DNA from: Helochares maculicollis
Lineage: Eukaryota > Arthropoda > Insecta > Coleoptera > Hydrophilidae
DNA: 64,000 nt
NCBI GenBank assembly: GCA_033557835.1
Contig: JAWQRO010000008.1
Coordinates: forward strand, 30,368 to 94,367
Direction: 5' to 3'
Part shown: positions 12,826-26,900 of the stretch, piece after piece
How positions within the stretch are numbered: position 1 is the first letter of the stretch
How the letters are laid out: each line of letters opens with the position of its first letter
Translations under genes and position numbers: made by a program
Notes under the pieces: model-generated
The model's input: the letters and a program-made list of their open reading frames with translations, nothing else
What the model was told of the DNA's origin: nothing
Database searches by the model: none

Positions 12826-15800
12826 ATAAATAAACTTCAGCGATAAATTGTTTTATTATTTCAATTCAGGAAGTCTAAAGAAATATATACATGAACTGTT
12901 GCAATTGCAGTGAGAAATTTTATATTTGAATTTTTCTTTAAGACCTATCATTATAAATGCACCATAATTAAGTAAATAAAACATACAAATCATAGTTCTG
13001 TTCAGCTCGATCTAAATAAGCAAAATAATGAGAGGTAACAACTAAAAATGAAACTGCCTTCGTACACTGAAAACGCTGATTCTGCCAAATAACTACGAAT
13101 TTCATACAATTTTATAACAATTAGATAATAATGATTACTTAAAAAGTCCGAATTAAAGGCCAAGACGGAATATAGTATTCAGTACGAGAAGGTTTTAGAA
13201 ATAATGTAGCTCTAGTACTGAAAAAAATACCATAGAATTACACACCAAAGCAAAGACACATACAAAACGAAGAGCTTTAGAATCACAGACATCAAAGCTT
13301 GAAATATTTGGAGTGTGAGACTTCTTCGACTGAAATTAGGGAAACCAATAAGAAGAAAGAGACAAAAAAGTGGAGATAAACATGATTTGAAGAGAATCTG
13401 AACTGCAAGGATAAAGGAGTGAGAAGCTCAAAAAAGAGACAGATTGGAAAGTGGTGCAGTAAAGAACAAATCACAAAAGAGAGCGAGCGAGAGAGACAAA
13501 AGGAGAGATGAGAAAATGTTTACATTGCGGCATCGAATATTGCGCTCTAAGCGAATATCTCGCCCGGGTATGCAACGTATCCGTTCGTAGAGTCGCAGTC
13601 AGGACAATTTGAATTTTCAAGGGAAACCTTTTGTTCAAATCCGCATTTGTGCTCACCGGTACACAAATACGTAATTATGGGACAGCTGACATCACAGTGG
13701 CATGCGCGAGCCAAGCGCCCCCAAGACATTGTTTTGCGAGTGAACCGAACCAGCCTGGCTCTCTCCGGTTCTGGCTACCCCAACCAAGACTTGTCTGCCG
13801 TGATGAATACCCTTTTCTTCAGCTTCGTGCCCCCAAGTGGTGCTACACTCACTTCAGTCGGATAGAATATTCAAGTAGCTTTGCTGGCTGCCGACCGGCT
13901 TTCCCGCCCCACATCCGTGTCCGCCTCTTGGGGTGATATACTCACTTGTTTTTGTTTCGCACAAGCCAAACTGGCTGCCATATTAAATTGTAATGCACAT
14001 TTTATTAAGGACGAATTTCAATATAGTACAGTTCTGCTAGCCGCCTGCTATCGGTGGCTTCCAGCGCGAATCCAAAGGAATGAGCAAATTGAAACTCAAA
14101 GAAGCTGGTTTACATTCACGATATGACTACATATTTACTCCCAATACACAATGCACAATAATATAATTTCAAAAAAGCTTATACTACGGTATTTTATTGT
14201 ATGTTTAATATAGTTATTTATATTCATTTACTTTCATTCGCAAGCGTATTTTCTATATGCTTTTCTGTCGGGTGAATTATATAACAGACTAGTCCTGAGC
14301 GTAAAATCTTAGGTTGAGAAATTTAAATCTAGACTACCAAAGCTTTTATTTCAAGAAAACATTTGCAAACAATCTTGAATATATTTACTTGTCTATATGT
14401 AAAATAATTTAAGAAAATTTAAGCTATTGAAGTCATTAAACACAAGCATTTTTAAATGCTTGAATAAACAACGGGAAATTTAAAGTCAGGTCAATAAAGT
14501 AGAAAACTAATAACACATCAGAGACCACTTACTTGGCAGTAATGAATAAATACGAAGTATAATCGCAAATCGAAGTCGAAATGTGAAACAACAGCAGAAA
14601 TTTTAGATATCAAGCATGTCACAAATTTTGCTTCTAGACAAATCAAGTATTTCAGGCTTTCAAAAGTGACAAAAAGTATATATTGTATAAAGAGTGCTTT
14701 TGCTTTACATAAATATGGTCTATTTTAACAAGAACAATACTTGTTCGTTATTCTTATAACTAGACTAATAGGTATTAAAGATAAGCCATTTTGTAACGAA
14801 ATACTTTGCCTTGACGGGAATACAGTTTTACAATGGAAGTAGTTTGTAGTTTATTTATAAAAATGCTGTTCATTTTTTCCGACTGTTGCTTTCAGTCCCT
14901 TTTTTAACAAATATACTCTTATATGTACAATTTTTCACAGGTACAAATCCGTTTAATTTAATGTAAGTTAAAAAAGAATAATTTTCCTTATATTACTCAG
15001 TTTGATAAGATTTCCATTCATTTAAATTTCGTGGGTAAAACAATAAATTGAAAGTAGTATTTTGGTCATCCTAATGCGCACTACCGAGTTCTTCAGTTAA
15101 TTAAAAAGTAAAAATGAGAAGTATGTTTGGTCAAGTGGTATTTTTGTACAAAATTTTCGAAAATGCATGACATATTTTCGTACCACTTCGTCGGCAATAT
15201 TTATCCTAAATTATTATTTTGTCTTTTATTGTATTTTCTCTTTCCATATTTGAAGTAGAGCGCATTTATTTCCATATATGCAATCTCATTCAAACTGTCA
15301 TATTTGACTTTCGCTTTCGCATAATTCGTTTCTAGCAGAATCTTTTTAATAGTACGATTTTAGGTTTTGAACACTTGCCCATGAACGAGCGAAGCAAATG
15401 TCAACGATTACTTAAAATAGTTTATCAAGTCAATAACTTTTGCTAGATATATAGATGTGCAAGCCTATTAATAAATATTCAAAACGATTATGACATTAAA
15501 AATGACGGATACAAACTTTTGGCATGACTTCATGTTAATGATCTCCACCAAAAATAAAAAAATACAGTGCACCCGTAATATAACTATGCTATACGCTAGT
15601 ATTGCATATTTTAAAAATTCACTTACAGACAGCTGCATATCCGAAAAGACCTAGTACAAAATAAATAGATGAAAAAATGAAATCTATGAATTGAAATTAG
15701 ATGAGTTAACAATAAATGGAAAACGCAGCCTGGTCGAGGTTGGGCAAAAAAATTAATCACGGAGAGTTTCTTCAATCAACGCAAACTCCTGCTGTGAAAA

Positions 15801-17240
15801 TTAATTAAACCGGAGCTCACTAACTATAAACACGACAAGCATTCGGAATAACTGTCAATAATGGGCGCGGGCATCAACCAGAATTCTCCCCATCCGCCAA
15901 TATGCTACAAAACGTAACACAAATAACATGGAAGTCCGAAAGCAATGACATACTGAAAACTTTCAACATTTCCATGCCGTAATGTGTCCGCATTTCTATA
16001 TTCCAACAATACTGGAGCGAAGCAAAGTTGATGCAGCGCTCACCCTCTTCCTCTTTGAAAAATTAATACCGCGGAAGTAACAATGCTGTTAACAAATCGT
16101 CAGTTTTTAATAGGTAAGGAAGTGGATAAGGCAGTTTTGACCAAAATAAAAAATATTCCGGACTCATATTGCGCACGCTTGTGCAAAGTTGATGTTGTAT
16201 TCTCCAACATATTAACATGAAAACTTGTGATGGCAGTTTTCCCATTCAGAAGTGAAAGCAATCTGACTACAGCAAAATTTAAGTAGATAAAATCTGATTT
16301 TTGCGGCACCAATCAGCTTGTCAAATGATTTCCATTTCCCATCCGGATTTCTTCCGGAATAAGCCGCATTTCTTGCTGGCATCAATGGCTTAAATGCGTC
16401 CTATTTCAACATTTATAAGATAATGTACATTAGTTTATCTCCTTACAATAGGATACATACAACAGGTTGGACTGGGGCCAGATTATAATAAATAATAATG
16501 GGTCTGGTCAAATGTGTGCAAGTCCTTTAACTCTTTTGTGCTTCACGATCTTCCCAGTTTCCTTTTATCCCCTTTATCCACCATTTATTTATACATATCT
16601 AATGCCTTGATACAATAGCTGCTAAGAGAAAACACCATTGAGGCCGTTCTGCCTGCCATTAGTTGTGTTTTATGTCGTATAAGCATCAACTGTATATACA
16701 AAGAGACTTGCGGGGACAGAACGCGAGGCCATATTTCAATTGTGTTCAGTTGCGATTTTTCTTAAAGAAGAACCGCGCTGCTTTAATTTATTAGGGGCTT
16801 TACATCTCCCAATGTGTTTGAATAACAAGTTTAACTCATTTTTGCAAATACACATATTCCACAGAATGCTTACTTCTTTCACAATATTGAAAATTCTTCC
16901 CCATTAGGTATTGATTAAGCTTCTATCGTTTATTAATTAGTAAGTGACCAACATTTTAGAAGTAAAACAGTAGAAAATTTAAATACCAACATTGGTTTCT
17001 ACGGGAACAGGATATATAGATATACACTTTAGATTTCTTTAATTACTTTATAACACCTAATAATTGCCTTGTATTTAAGTCTACAACTGCATACAATAAA
17101 TTGTATAACGCTTGCTCTATTTTCTATGACATAGTTTACAAATGAGAACAACTACTTTTCTACTGAGTCTATATTTTGAAATTTAAATGAAAGTGAAAAA
17201 GCTCGTGAACGCTTAAATTACTTAAAAATCTTAAAATTTT
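12826..17240. other. Unrecognised stretch with GA-rich and GC-rich patches
   Basis: A purine-rich run (GAGAGCGAGCGAGAGAG) lies at about 13,479-13,497. A GC-richer block at 13,540-14,100 has overlapping open frames in several phases with no domain; it could be a regulatory or untranslated segment, but no splice pattern is decisive. A scrap of R1 (GAACGAGCGAAGCAAATG) is at 15,384. The rest is AT-rich and unremarkable. Confidence 0.45.
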
Positions 17241-17244
17241 ACTA

Positions 17245-19060
17245 TAAACTGCAAATGCTCTTCTTAGTCATGTTTCGCTCGCTTCGCTCGCTCATCCCTC
17301 GCGAGATGGTAACCCGTTAAAGTATGACTGCGCCACAATGTATAACTGTAGAAGACCTACAAGTAACATCGTAAAAGGCAATAAGAACGTTAAGGGATAT
17401 AACTTAATTATCATTCGTTTTAGCTCTTTACTAGTGAAAACTTACTTGTACTTTCTAGTTATAATATCTACCTAAAGCTGCAAAAGCTTCGCCTACTCTT
17501 ACTTGCCTAAATCTTATTTTTACTAGTTTTAGATTTTTACTAAGTACATTTATAATAATTACTTTTTATAATTGCAAATCCTGAAAATACTACAAAAACC
17601 GCAAAAGCATTTTTACTTTGCCCGCTTAGCCCTCGCAAAATGGAGATGCGTTAAATAATAAACGTTAATAATAATACATTTGTAGCACGTAATTAAGCAC
17701 CTGAAGCAATAGCAGATGAATAGTTTTGTTACTGCCTTGGCCAGAGATGAGCGAGCGCAGCAAGCGGATCCCTACTAAGAATCGCTTGCTTTGTTTTTGA
17801 TATAATTTTCATTTCTTCAAGCGTACCTTATTTCATTTTTGACATTTTTATACTTTTCTGTTGTGTGAACATTTTGAAACTTCTATGAATAATTAAGGCT
17901 AATATTTTGAACGTGATTATGAGTAGTGGTAAATGTCATGATTTCTAAAATATTTGCAAATGCGAAAAATTCCCCAAAAGCCGCGAAAACTGCTTCGTTT
18001 AGTCGGGATTCACTAACTTAACTCTCGTGGAGTGGAGAAGCGATAAGGAATGGACACGCTTCAAAATGTATTCCACAACATAAGTTAAGTTTGATGCGAC
18101 AACCGCTGACCAGATTTTTTGCGTGATCTTTTCTTATCGTATCTTCACTCCGCGAGGGATGAGCGAGCGTAGCGGCTAAATCCCGAGTAAGCAAAGCTTA
18201 TTCAGTTCTTGATTTATTCTCAATTTCCTACTCAATAAAATTTAGGTCATTAGAGTTAACAGTCATCAGTTTTCATGTTTTAAAAATATGCAGAGAAAGT
18301 ACAACTGCCGCCTTCATAAGTTATTGTACGGTTTACGAAAAATAAGTGCAAATGCGACTAAAATACATAGCGTAGAGTTTCTGTGAATTATTTAGCGACG
18401 AAAAATACTTGTATAAAAATGTAAAATACTCTAGCAAAAGCGTGCTCATTTTTTAATAAGCTACTGTCTAAGAGTAAGTGAACTTTACGTGATTTTGATA
18501 TATTTACAGTTTTCTTTTGAGTGGATATTTTGAAACTGACAAATTTTTGAAACCTAATTATGAGTTAAGAAATAAACGCGTTTCAAACTATTATTTCCAA
18601 AATTGTATCGACATCTGCTAAGCAGCTATTTTGCGTATTTATTCTTCCTTCATTAATCTGTGAGTGATGAGCTAGCGACAGAGAGAATCCTGAGTAAGAC
18701 AAGCTAATGGAGTTTTTGGATATATTCTAGATAGCCTTTACTAAGCTATCAAGAGCGTCATATATTAAATAAGCCTCTCAAAATTGTCCCCGCATTTTAG
18801 CACATTTCGCCTTCGAGTAATCGAAGCATACCAAAAACGAACTCTTGGTATATTCTCACTTTTCTTTTGTGTGTTCAATATGGCAAAAACATTAATTACT
18901 AAAAGAAATTTTCTAGTCAGAGATTATAAGTAGTGCCCAATTTAGTTAACCCTAACATTTGTATATCTAAGAAATTCTTTGAAAATCGCAAAATCTTCAC
19001 TTAGTCGCAGGACAGGAAAGTAGGAATGCTTACAAATAATTCCAACTTGATATAAAACTT
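17245..19060. repeat. R1 repeat cluster (several tandem or nested copies)
   Basis: At least four diverged copies lie here. End motifs occur at 17,268-17,305 (minus type), 17,625-17,650 (minus type), 17,743-17,775 (plus type), 17,985-18,035 (minus type), 18,148-18,200 (plus type), 18,655-18,710 (plus type) and 18,990-19,020 (minus type). The interior repeats too: a segment like TTTTGATATATTTTCACTTTTC, then GTGTGAATATTTTGAAACT, recurs near 17,800, 18,500 and 18,850, and GCAAATGCGAAAA followed by CCGCAAAA-type text recurs near 17,580, 17,960 and 18,980. Plus-type and minus-type ends pair to give units of about 290-370 bp (for example 17,743-18,035 and 18,655-19,020). No coding frame is present. 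Confidence 0.6.
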
Positions 19061-22000
19061 GAATCGATACCAGCTGGATAGATAGGATTTTAGAGAAACA
19101 GGAATATGCGATTGAATTTCCAGAATCACTTGCAAAGTTTGAGTCGGAACTAATTTTTTTAAGCTAGTTTACTTGATAAAATTAAGAGCCGGTGCAGGTA
19201 AGCAAATAGTTTCGGGAAGCTACTACCCAAAAAGTAGATACTGATCTACAGATTTCTTAAGAGTGCCAAAAGCGGCATTTTTCACTGCAGCTGAAACGAT
19301 CAGAGCGATATCGAGTTTACATACACGGGAATAAAAAAATTACTAAGTGTTGTTTGACAATTTGAAGCTAGCAGCTAAAAAATTGAGCTTTATATACGCA
19401 AAAGCCGCCATTGGACGTGGTGGTCGGTGTTGTGTTGAATGCTGTTCGCGAAATGCTTTTACTGCGAGACTCGCCGCAAAAATATTGTTTTCCTGTTGCT
19501 GCGATAAAGGGCTTACTAGTTTTTACGTTTTTGTTTGTTTTATTCCTTTTTTATGTCGTACTTAGTTTGCTGGATATTCTTTATTCATTAGTAAGCGGAT
19601 AATAAAAAGATTTTATGAGCTGCACTGAAACGTCAACCGTTATGCGTTTTCTATATGTGCCTCAAAAAATTAGATTAGGTTTTTTATTATATCTCTCCCA
19701 GGGTTTGTTGTTTACAACAAACCCTCCCGCCGCGTCCACTGTTGCTACCCTTGCTTTGCCATCCGCTTGCCGGATTTCCTTTTACACCCAGCGAGACTTT
19801 CACTGGACAAGTCATGAAATCACAGCGTTTTATTGTTTCTTTGTTGACTGAAAAAATTGTGAAAATTGACATTTTGTAAACACATTTCAGCATTCATCTG
19901 TCTTTCAGGAGTTGTTTGGGATTTTGTAGAAATGTTCTACTGTAGTTTTTGTTTTGAAATTGAAACAAGCGAAAGGAGTGAGGCCTCATTCATTCCTACG
20001 CTTATTTATACATGTGTTTTGACGAGAATATAAAAACCAACCAGCTTCGTCTCGAATTTGGCTAAATATGCAATCTTGATCGATCAGACTTTCGGACCAT
20101 GTAGGTCATGGTGTAATATGCCCTCCATATATGGAATAACATCAGAAAAGCATGCCATATTAAAATAAATAATTTAAAAGCTACATACACACAAGAAAAA
20201 TAAACTGGCCATTTTGTTCATAAATATGAAATTACGCGTTTCATAACAAAAGCAGAGAAAAAATTCGGGGCGTAGTACGCTTCAGAGAATGAGTATAACG
20301 TAAATAAAAAATGAGGAGAGCTTCCTCTTTTTCTTGTAAAGAGTTCACGGACGTAACAGTAACCAGATACACAGAGGGCGGTCGGGGCCTTTTTCCGGCA
20401 GTGCGATCGTAAACTTGAGGACGACTTCAGTTTATCTTGTGTAGAATTGTTCCAAGTTGGACCACTCGGAGCGTAGGTAAACAGAGCCAAGCTGCTTACA
20501 ATCCCAGTTACAGATTAGTCTTTCGACCCGTCAGGTCGCCCTCACTTCTTCTTCTTATTGCCCTCCACCCCCTGCAAGCGGCAGCCACTAGAACCCCACC
20601 CTCCTCTAGAATAATATTACTACGTTCGTACTACACAGTAGCAACGAATATCGGCTAACGATTTTCTTCTTCCTTCGTTTTCTTGCTCGCATCTTTCCTC
20701 ACTGGGTTTTGCTGCGTTCCGGCTTCGCCGGCCTGCCTAGCCTTGCCTTGCCTTCGCCTTGATACGCGCTTCACTTCTATGTAATATAATACTTTATATA
20801 TATATTTTTGGGAAGACATCGCATCGGCATCCCCGCCGCGTCGTGTTTAATACTTTATCGTCTCGGGGTTTTTAGGTCACCGTGCACTTCTTGCCTTCTG
20901 CTCCTTGCGCCCTGGTATTCGGCCCACTCCAGGACCCAACTTTTAAGTAAAAGTTAATAATTTAAGATAGATGAGCGCGTACAGGATCATTAGGTGCGGG
21001 CCGAGGAAAGTTAATTTACTTGTAATGTGTTCATTCCTACCCTTTTTAATGTTACTTATCCTCAGGGCGATACGCGACTCCTTAAAAGGATAATGGTGTA
21101 GAATGAGAGGAATTAATCATTTTCAATGAGTTTTTATAAAGATTTTTTTTAATTGTTCTGGGAAAAGATCTTTAGAGCTTATTCTTCTGGAGGGGGTTTG
21201 GTAAACTCTTCAGAGACTGCGTTACAGCAGGTAACGCCTTATCTTTATCTTCCTGCACTTTCCGTGAAATTGCTTGTACAGACGATGTTCATTTCTAAGT
21301 TTTATTATGTAGTCGCGGTCTCTAATGATATAGATTTTGGTGTATAAATACAAAAACATCTTCGGATTGTCTTGCTGCTGATTTCTATCACAACTGCATG
21401 TCTAATGACACTGTCCTTATGCTTATTTGCTTCTAAGCACTCACAACAAGTTGCATTTTATTCATGAAATTGTTACACTTTGATTATTTGTTACAAATTA
21501 AATCAGAGAAGGTATATAGTTTTCAGGGCAATTATTACCTATAAAAATTACAACGTTGAAAACATACTGCACATTCTCATCTATTCAACAACAAATTTCA
21601 GTGGTTAAGTTTTAAGTTTGCGGTTCGTCTAAGACTACTAATGTAGTAACCAAATCTGGAGAACTTTTCGGTCTATATTCTGACTGTCATTTAAGTGCAA
21701 AACTTAGCTATTAATACAAGCTTCACAATTGTTGGCGTATATGCCAAGTTTCAAGTCAAAATTTTGTATCTAATATGGTTTAATGGGTGCAGTATTGGCA
21801 AAGAAACCCTGCATCTCTATTTTACGATTATTTTTCTTGTTTAAGAAATGTAGAAGTTAACAAGACCACATGAAACAAAAATTGAGACAAATTATTCCAG
21901 CTTATGCGGCGTTCATAGAAGATATAGGTACAACTATATAAAAATATCCGTGGCAAGTCTAAGTGTTCACGGTATGGATATTAAAGCGAGTGATTAATGG

Positions 22001-23780
22001 ATACTTAAAAGCTCTAGGCGGGGTTAAGCGGGGTGTGTAAATAACGAACCGAATGGCAAGAAAGGTCGAAATTTTTTTATGGGAGTAAGGTCATGTTGTT
22101 AAATCTTCCCGTAGCACTTCGCGTTGGGTGCGCTATCGAAAATGGTAATTGCGAATAAGTAAGCTTCGGAAAAAAGTCGTAAAAAAGACAAATAGTTAGG
22201 GTTTTTGCCTAAAGGAGGCGATAAATCTACCCCGTGTGCATTTGTATGTCCCCCTCTTTTACCTTTATAAATCAAAATATATAAAGGAAGTCCATATTCA
22301 GCAAATTTCTGTAAAAAAACAAGAAGAGTTATCGTGACAACTTCTATATATTTTGCGATATTACCTTTTTTGTTTGGCTGCGAAGCGCCGCGTCTTTTGA
22401 TACAAGCGCGGATTTGCTGGTAAAAGTTAGATGCGGGTGGAAAAAATTCAAAATCATGTCCGCGGTGAATCTTGAACTTTGGTAAACGGTATAAAAAGTA
22501 ATTACGTCATAAAATGAAAGCGGCAGGAATAGACGGAGAACTAAACCGATATAGTGGCAGTTTTCAAAACTATTCCGGAGGAATGACCTTTTATTTTTCA
22601 TCCACAACACACAATATGGGGCGCTATTTGCCCGATACTTCAGCAGAAAGAAACAAACTGTTATACCCCATATAAAGTGATTGCGTTTGATATTTTTCTG
22701 CAAATCGAATTCTTGAATTACCTCGCATATTCCAGGGAGCGTTGGATACTCCTTAAGGCGCCCGATTGTTAAGTAATCCAATTATCTAAATGTATCGGCG
22801 AATAAAAATAAAAACCGAAGGAAACATATTCAATAACTCGATCACGTAAACTGGGTACATGTGGCGCGGAAAGATGCAAAGAAACTAAGAAAAACAAGCA
22901 TAAAAACACATAAAAACCCAAACGAAAACATGCGAAATAACAAATGGGCAAACATTGCTTTGTGATCCAATACGTATATATTGTACCGGAGTTCAAAAAG
23001 TTTTTCCAATAAAATGCCAATCGATTAGGGAGCTTCCCCAGTGAAATATTTTAGTTCGCTATGCAGCAAAGCGGGCTGGCGAAGTGGGTTGGGTGAAGAT
23101 CGAAATCGGGTATTTTTAGTATATTAATTAATTAATTTTTGCTTCAATCACCATGTGCTCAGAATTGTTGCGGTTTACCGGTCCTGATTAGATAAGGGTT
23201 ACACTTGAGGATGCTATTTTTAACAGGAAGGCGTGTTTAGTCGAGTCATTTTAAAATAAGAACCAATTTGCCACGATGTGGGCTGCGGTCCTAAGCGCAA
23301 GAATTCACGAGCTATTAGTGTTTGCTTTTAAAAAAACGATAACAAAATCTATCTATCAAAAGTACGGCACGGGCGATAGGTGGTTATAATTAGTAATGGT
23401 GAATAGGCGACATGCCAGGGAGCAGTTACTACAACAAATTTAAATAAATACATAATTCGGTTTAGCGGCCAAAAATCAATTAATTTCGGAGCGTCATGAG
23501 ATTTTTTACACAGATATGAGTCATTTAAATTATTTATTTTTTTAAAATTCGTGGTGCTTTGGCGGCAAGTATTCTGTACCAAATTGTCTTGTATATATCG
23601 TGAAGGAGAGGTTTCACTTATTGTTTTCTATTAACATTTCCATATTCGTTAACTTTACGATATGCTTTGCGTTCTGATTATAAAACTTTTAAGAATGTAG
23701 ACTTAGAAATGAAAGTTTATATAATGCTAAAATACAAAAATTCAATTTTGGTCAGAAAAAGCTTCAATGCGTCCATCTGG
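19061..23780. other. Unrecognised stretch with a GC-rich patch
   Basis: No coding remnant was recognised. The patch 20,340-20,960 is GC-richer and holds CCGGCTTCGCCGG (20,719-20,731, a 5-bp hairpin) followed by degenerate CCTTG repeats (about 20,738-20,761). The longest open frame in the window, 145 codons on the minus strand at 22,344-22,781, shows no domain and is probably chance. Confidence 0.5.
19700..19725. repeat. Perfect 12-bp inverted repeat, 2-bp centre
   Basis: AGGGTTTGTTGT, TT, ACAACAAACCCT: both 12-base arms match perfectly. The sequence TTGTTTACAACAAA includes TGTTTAC, a forkhead-type site. It could be a dimeric protein site, a cruciform, or the footprint of a small inverted-repeat element. 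It stands alone in the region. Confidence 0.6.
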
Positions 23781-23990
23781 ATGTTAAAAGTTTAGGCTGA
23801 CGCTTTAAAATAAGCTAAGGTTGATGCAAAAGTGATCAAAGTTTCCTTACGTATTAATTGAGAGAATTTTTTCAGCGGTTACATTTCTGGAGGTTGAAAA
23901 CTTGAATTAACGTTCTTTAATAGGTAAAGGGTGAGGCAAAGTCTCACCTTTCGCCCTTTTTGTTATGAGAAGCAAAACACAGCGTCTACG
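23781..23990 (+). repeat. R2 repeat, dispersed copy
   Basis: TCTGGATGTTAAAAGTTTAG at about 23,775 and TTTCTGGAGGTTGAAAAC at 23,884 are B-type R2 unit starts about 110 bp apart. They are followed by the R2 hairpin GTGAGGCAAAGTCTCAC (23,931-23,947) and TTTCGCC. The order and text match the array at 28,337-28,400. Confidence 0.6.
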
Positions 23991-26900
23991 TTTTAGATAT
24001 ATGAAGCTTAAGAAGTTTAAGGGTGAATTCTGGGGCCTTATATAAGTAGTGGAAACGCATTTTTCAAGTTGATATATTGTTTTATAGAGGAATTGGTGAT
24101 CAAACTAACGTGTACTACGTGTTGATTACCGCCGATAATATTAATACAGTTTAAAAAAAAATCAAATAAAATATCTTTAGAGAATACTAAGATTAAATTG
24201 ACACTTTGAATGGAACTTATTTTTTAGCTTTCTTTTTAGAAATTACACCTTTTATATCTGGCTAAGGGAGGTTGATCAAAGTTGAGCAAAGAACAAGTTG
24301 TGAAAACATATCAACTTCACAAGCCCGGAGTGTCGAAAGTTAAAATTGACTATTAACAGTCATGCCTAAAGCAACTTTTTATTTTTTATTTAGTGATAAA
24401 AGCTCATATGAATATTGCATAGCTTTAGTCTGAACTTCATCTATAGTTTTATTGAAATATTGGTCATGATCAAATTCTATGATTAAATCAATTCATTGTG
24501 ATTACAGAAAATTTGCAATAACAGTAATTTTTGTAACATTCTTTGCTAATATCCTAATTTATCGTATATGGTACTAACCTAAATTGCAAACTTTAAGATT
24601 ACGACTCTCAAATACCAAAAATCCCTAGAAGAAATCAGTCATGCTGCTACAATCTCATCAATAGTTGAAGAAGATTTTATTTCGCTAACATATTCTAAAT
24701 ATAGTCTCATAGCCTTTGCAAACTTCTTCAAGTGGAGTTTTAGGCATTGCCTCTACAAATATTCTGGAAATTGTTACCAAACTGATATTTTTTGTTGGTA
24801 TAAAATTTCCCCTGTGGTATTTTTCAGTCCAAAAATTGTAAGACGATTTATAGTTCTATGCTGAGCATTTGCCGGACGTAGAATTTATTGGAGTTCATTT
24901 ACTACAAATGAGAATTCAGATTATGGAAACGGTTTATACGAGCCTGATGAAAGTGTGAAGTAGATCACATTTTGATTCTATTTCATTCATTTTGAAACGT
25001 TATAAATATATTTTCATGGCCAAATCGATATCCCCTTTTGAAAACACGAAATCACTCCTCGTATATAAAAGCGCAACTAAGGAATACCATGTAATATTAA
25101 TGTATCTTTCTTTATAAAGCCAGCATAACAGTAAATCAGCAAACCCTTGAAGATATTTCAGGGCGAAACGCCTGAAAATTCTTGCAAATTCTGGTCTCCG
25201 ACGACAGAGTAAAGACCAATGTGGGCTCGCAAAGCCTGGTCGGTGGTAAGGCACACAATATTACCGGGGAAAAGCAAGCGAAGTCGTATTTAAAGGCCAC
25301 CCTACGAAGCCGGCTCGAACGTCGAATCTTGATAAGGCTATACGAGTTCGGTAATCCTAAACGGGCCTTATCGGGTGAATGTATGAGGTTCGCCCCCTGC
25401 CGAAAACAAACAATAAAAAAGATAAAGGACACTATAGTAAGCAAAGAATAATTTTAGAACTTGCTAATGTCGGCGGACAACTTAATAGCTGCGGCAGCCC
25501 GGAGATAATATTCCGGGATATATCGCCGGGAATTAACACGCGGCAAGGACCTGGATAGGAATTCTCCCACACCGCAAAAGCGAATTATCCTGCAAATCCT
25601 CTCTGGAAATTTAGTTCTACGTACAAATCAACCCTGATCTAAAAATTCATTTCACTCGGTAAGCCTAAATTACCCCCATTCCGCAAGTCGAAATAAATTT
25701 AGCCCTCAAAATGACCAGCGTCACTGGCTACTTACCAGAAGCTTCTAAGAATGCAATTGGCAGGCATTTAAAAGGTTCGAGAAAAATACCGCGTTAGAGA
25801 CATAGCGACCCGGAAATCAGTTTCCAAGGAAAGTGATAAATAATGGCGAAACAACCCGAAAACATTCCTAAACTGCCGTATAATCTGGGTACATTTTTAT
25901 GTTGTTTACGTGTAACTTAAAAACATATCAGTGATGCAAATATCCGAACCGGGGCTACCCCATTTCTGCCGTGTCGATCAATCGAGGGGTCCCGTGTTTC
26001 TTTCGGCTTGTTTTTATTCCACTTGGTTTAGTTTTATTAATATCTCGTGCCATTTCCACGGAGATTTCGCCATATAGATTTCCCCTACCGAACTTTTTTA
26101 ATAAAACTAAATTTGACCGACCGGCAAAAAATCTGACAGGACAGCCGGAGTTGAGATGTTTTCTATGCCCATGTTTGTATGTCCACACATGACCTGAAGA
26201 ATTTATACAAAAAGTTGAAAACTCAACGGCCGAAACGGCTGGAGACGTTTAAGCGCCGTAAAAAATACAAAATTGGAAAACAACCTTTTTCCGTTCCGCA
26301 GAACGAAAAAAACTACTTTGCAAGGAAACGCGACTTTTTCCAAGGCGACCGTTTCCTGAACGGCCGGACCGAAGTCCCATAGAGCTGGAAAGCGAGGTTT
26401 TCGGTGCAGGATGGCGACGCCGATGGATGGGATGCTCAAAAACGGACGAAGCCCAAGAGGCAAACGGGTTTCTATTCGCAAGCGGACCAGCTCCGGTTGT
26501 TTTTACGAAGCATTTTTATCATCGCAAATTGAATATTGAGTGTTATTGTATTTTCTTATCTTTGATCGGCGTGATACTTTGGAAATAATGAAATAAGACT
26601 AGCTTAACTTTGTCAATGTCGTGGGTTGCAGCTGCACAACCCAGAATTTTGCAATATTTCAAATGGAGAGGGAATATTCGCTTCTCTGATCAAAAATATC
26701 GTAGTCTAAGTTGCAGCTGCCCTCTAAACTTCAACCATCGTCATATTTTGCTGGGAGTCTGAAAAGCCTAAAGTATATTTTGTGTGTAAGCGAGAGGATT
26801 TTTTAAGGCAGAAATGACTTTTAACGTTTTGCATTTGTTGCTAATTAAACTCAAGCTGGAGTTTCGTGCTATATCTATTTAATAAATCTATAGTGTCTTT

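Noticed and set aside
13631..14126. Possible exon in a GC-rich block
   Set aside because: Three phases are open in succession but none has a domain, and no paired acceptor and donor could be chosen with confidence.
19411..19602. Small hydrophobic frame resembling a signal or membrane peptide
   Set aside because: The hydrophobicity comes from T-rich DNA; no ribosomal, splice or homology support.
22344..22781. Longest open frame (145 codons, minus strand)
   Set aside because: No recognisable domain, a low-complexity hydrophobic mix, no splice context. A frame this long is possible by chance in 64 kb read in six frames.
25136..25451. Overlapping frames on both strands, about 100 codons
   Set aside because: Mutually overlapping frames in a GC-richer patch, with no domain or splice evidence.
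26203..26481. 92-codon minus-strand frame
   Set aside because: Mirror of an open plus-strand frame; composition-driven, no recognisable family.
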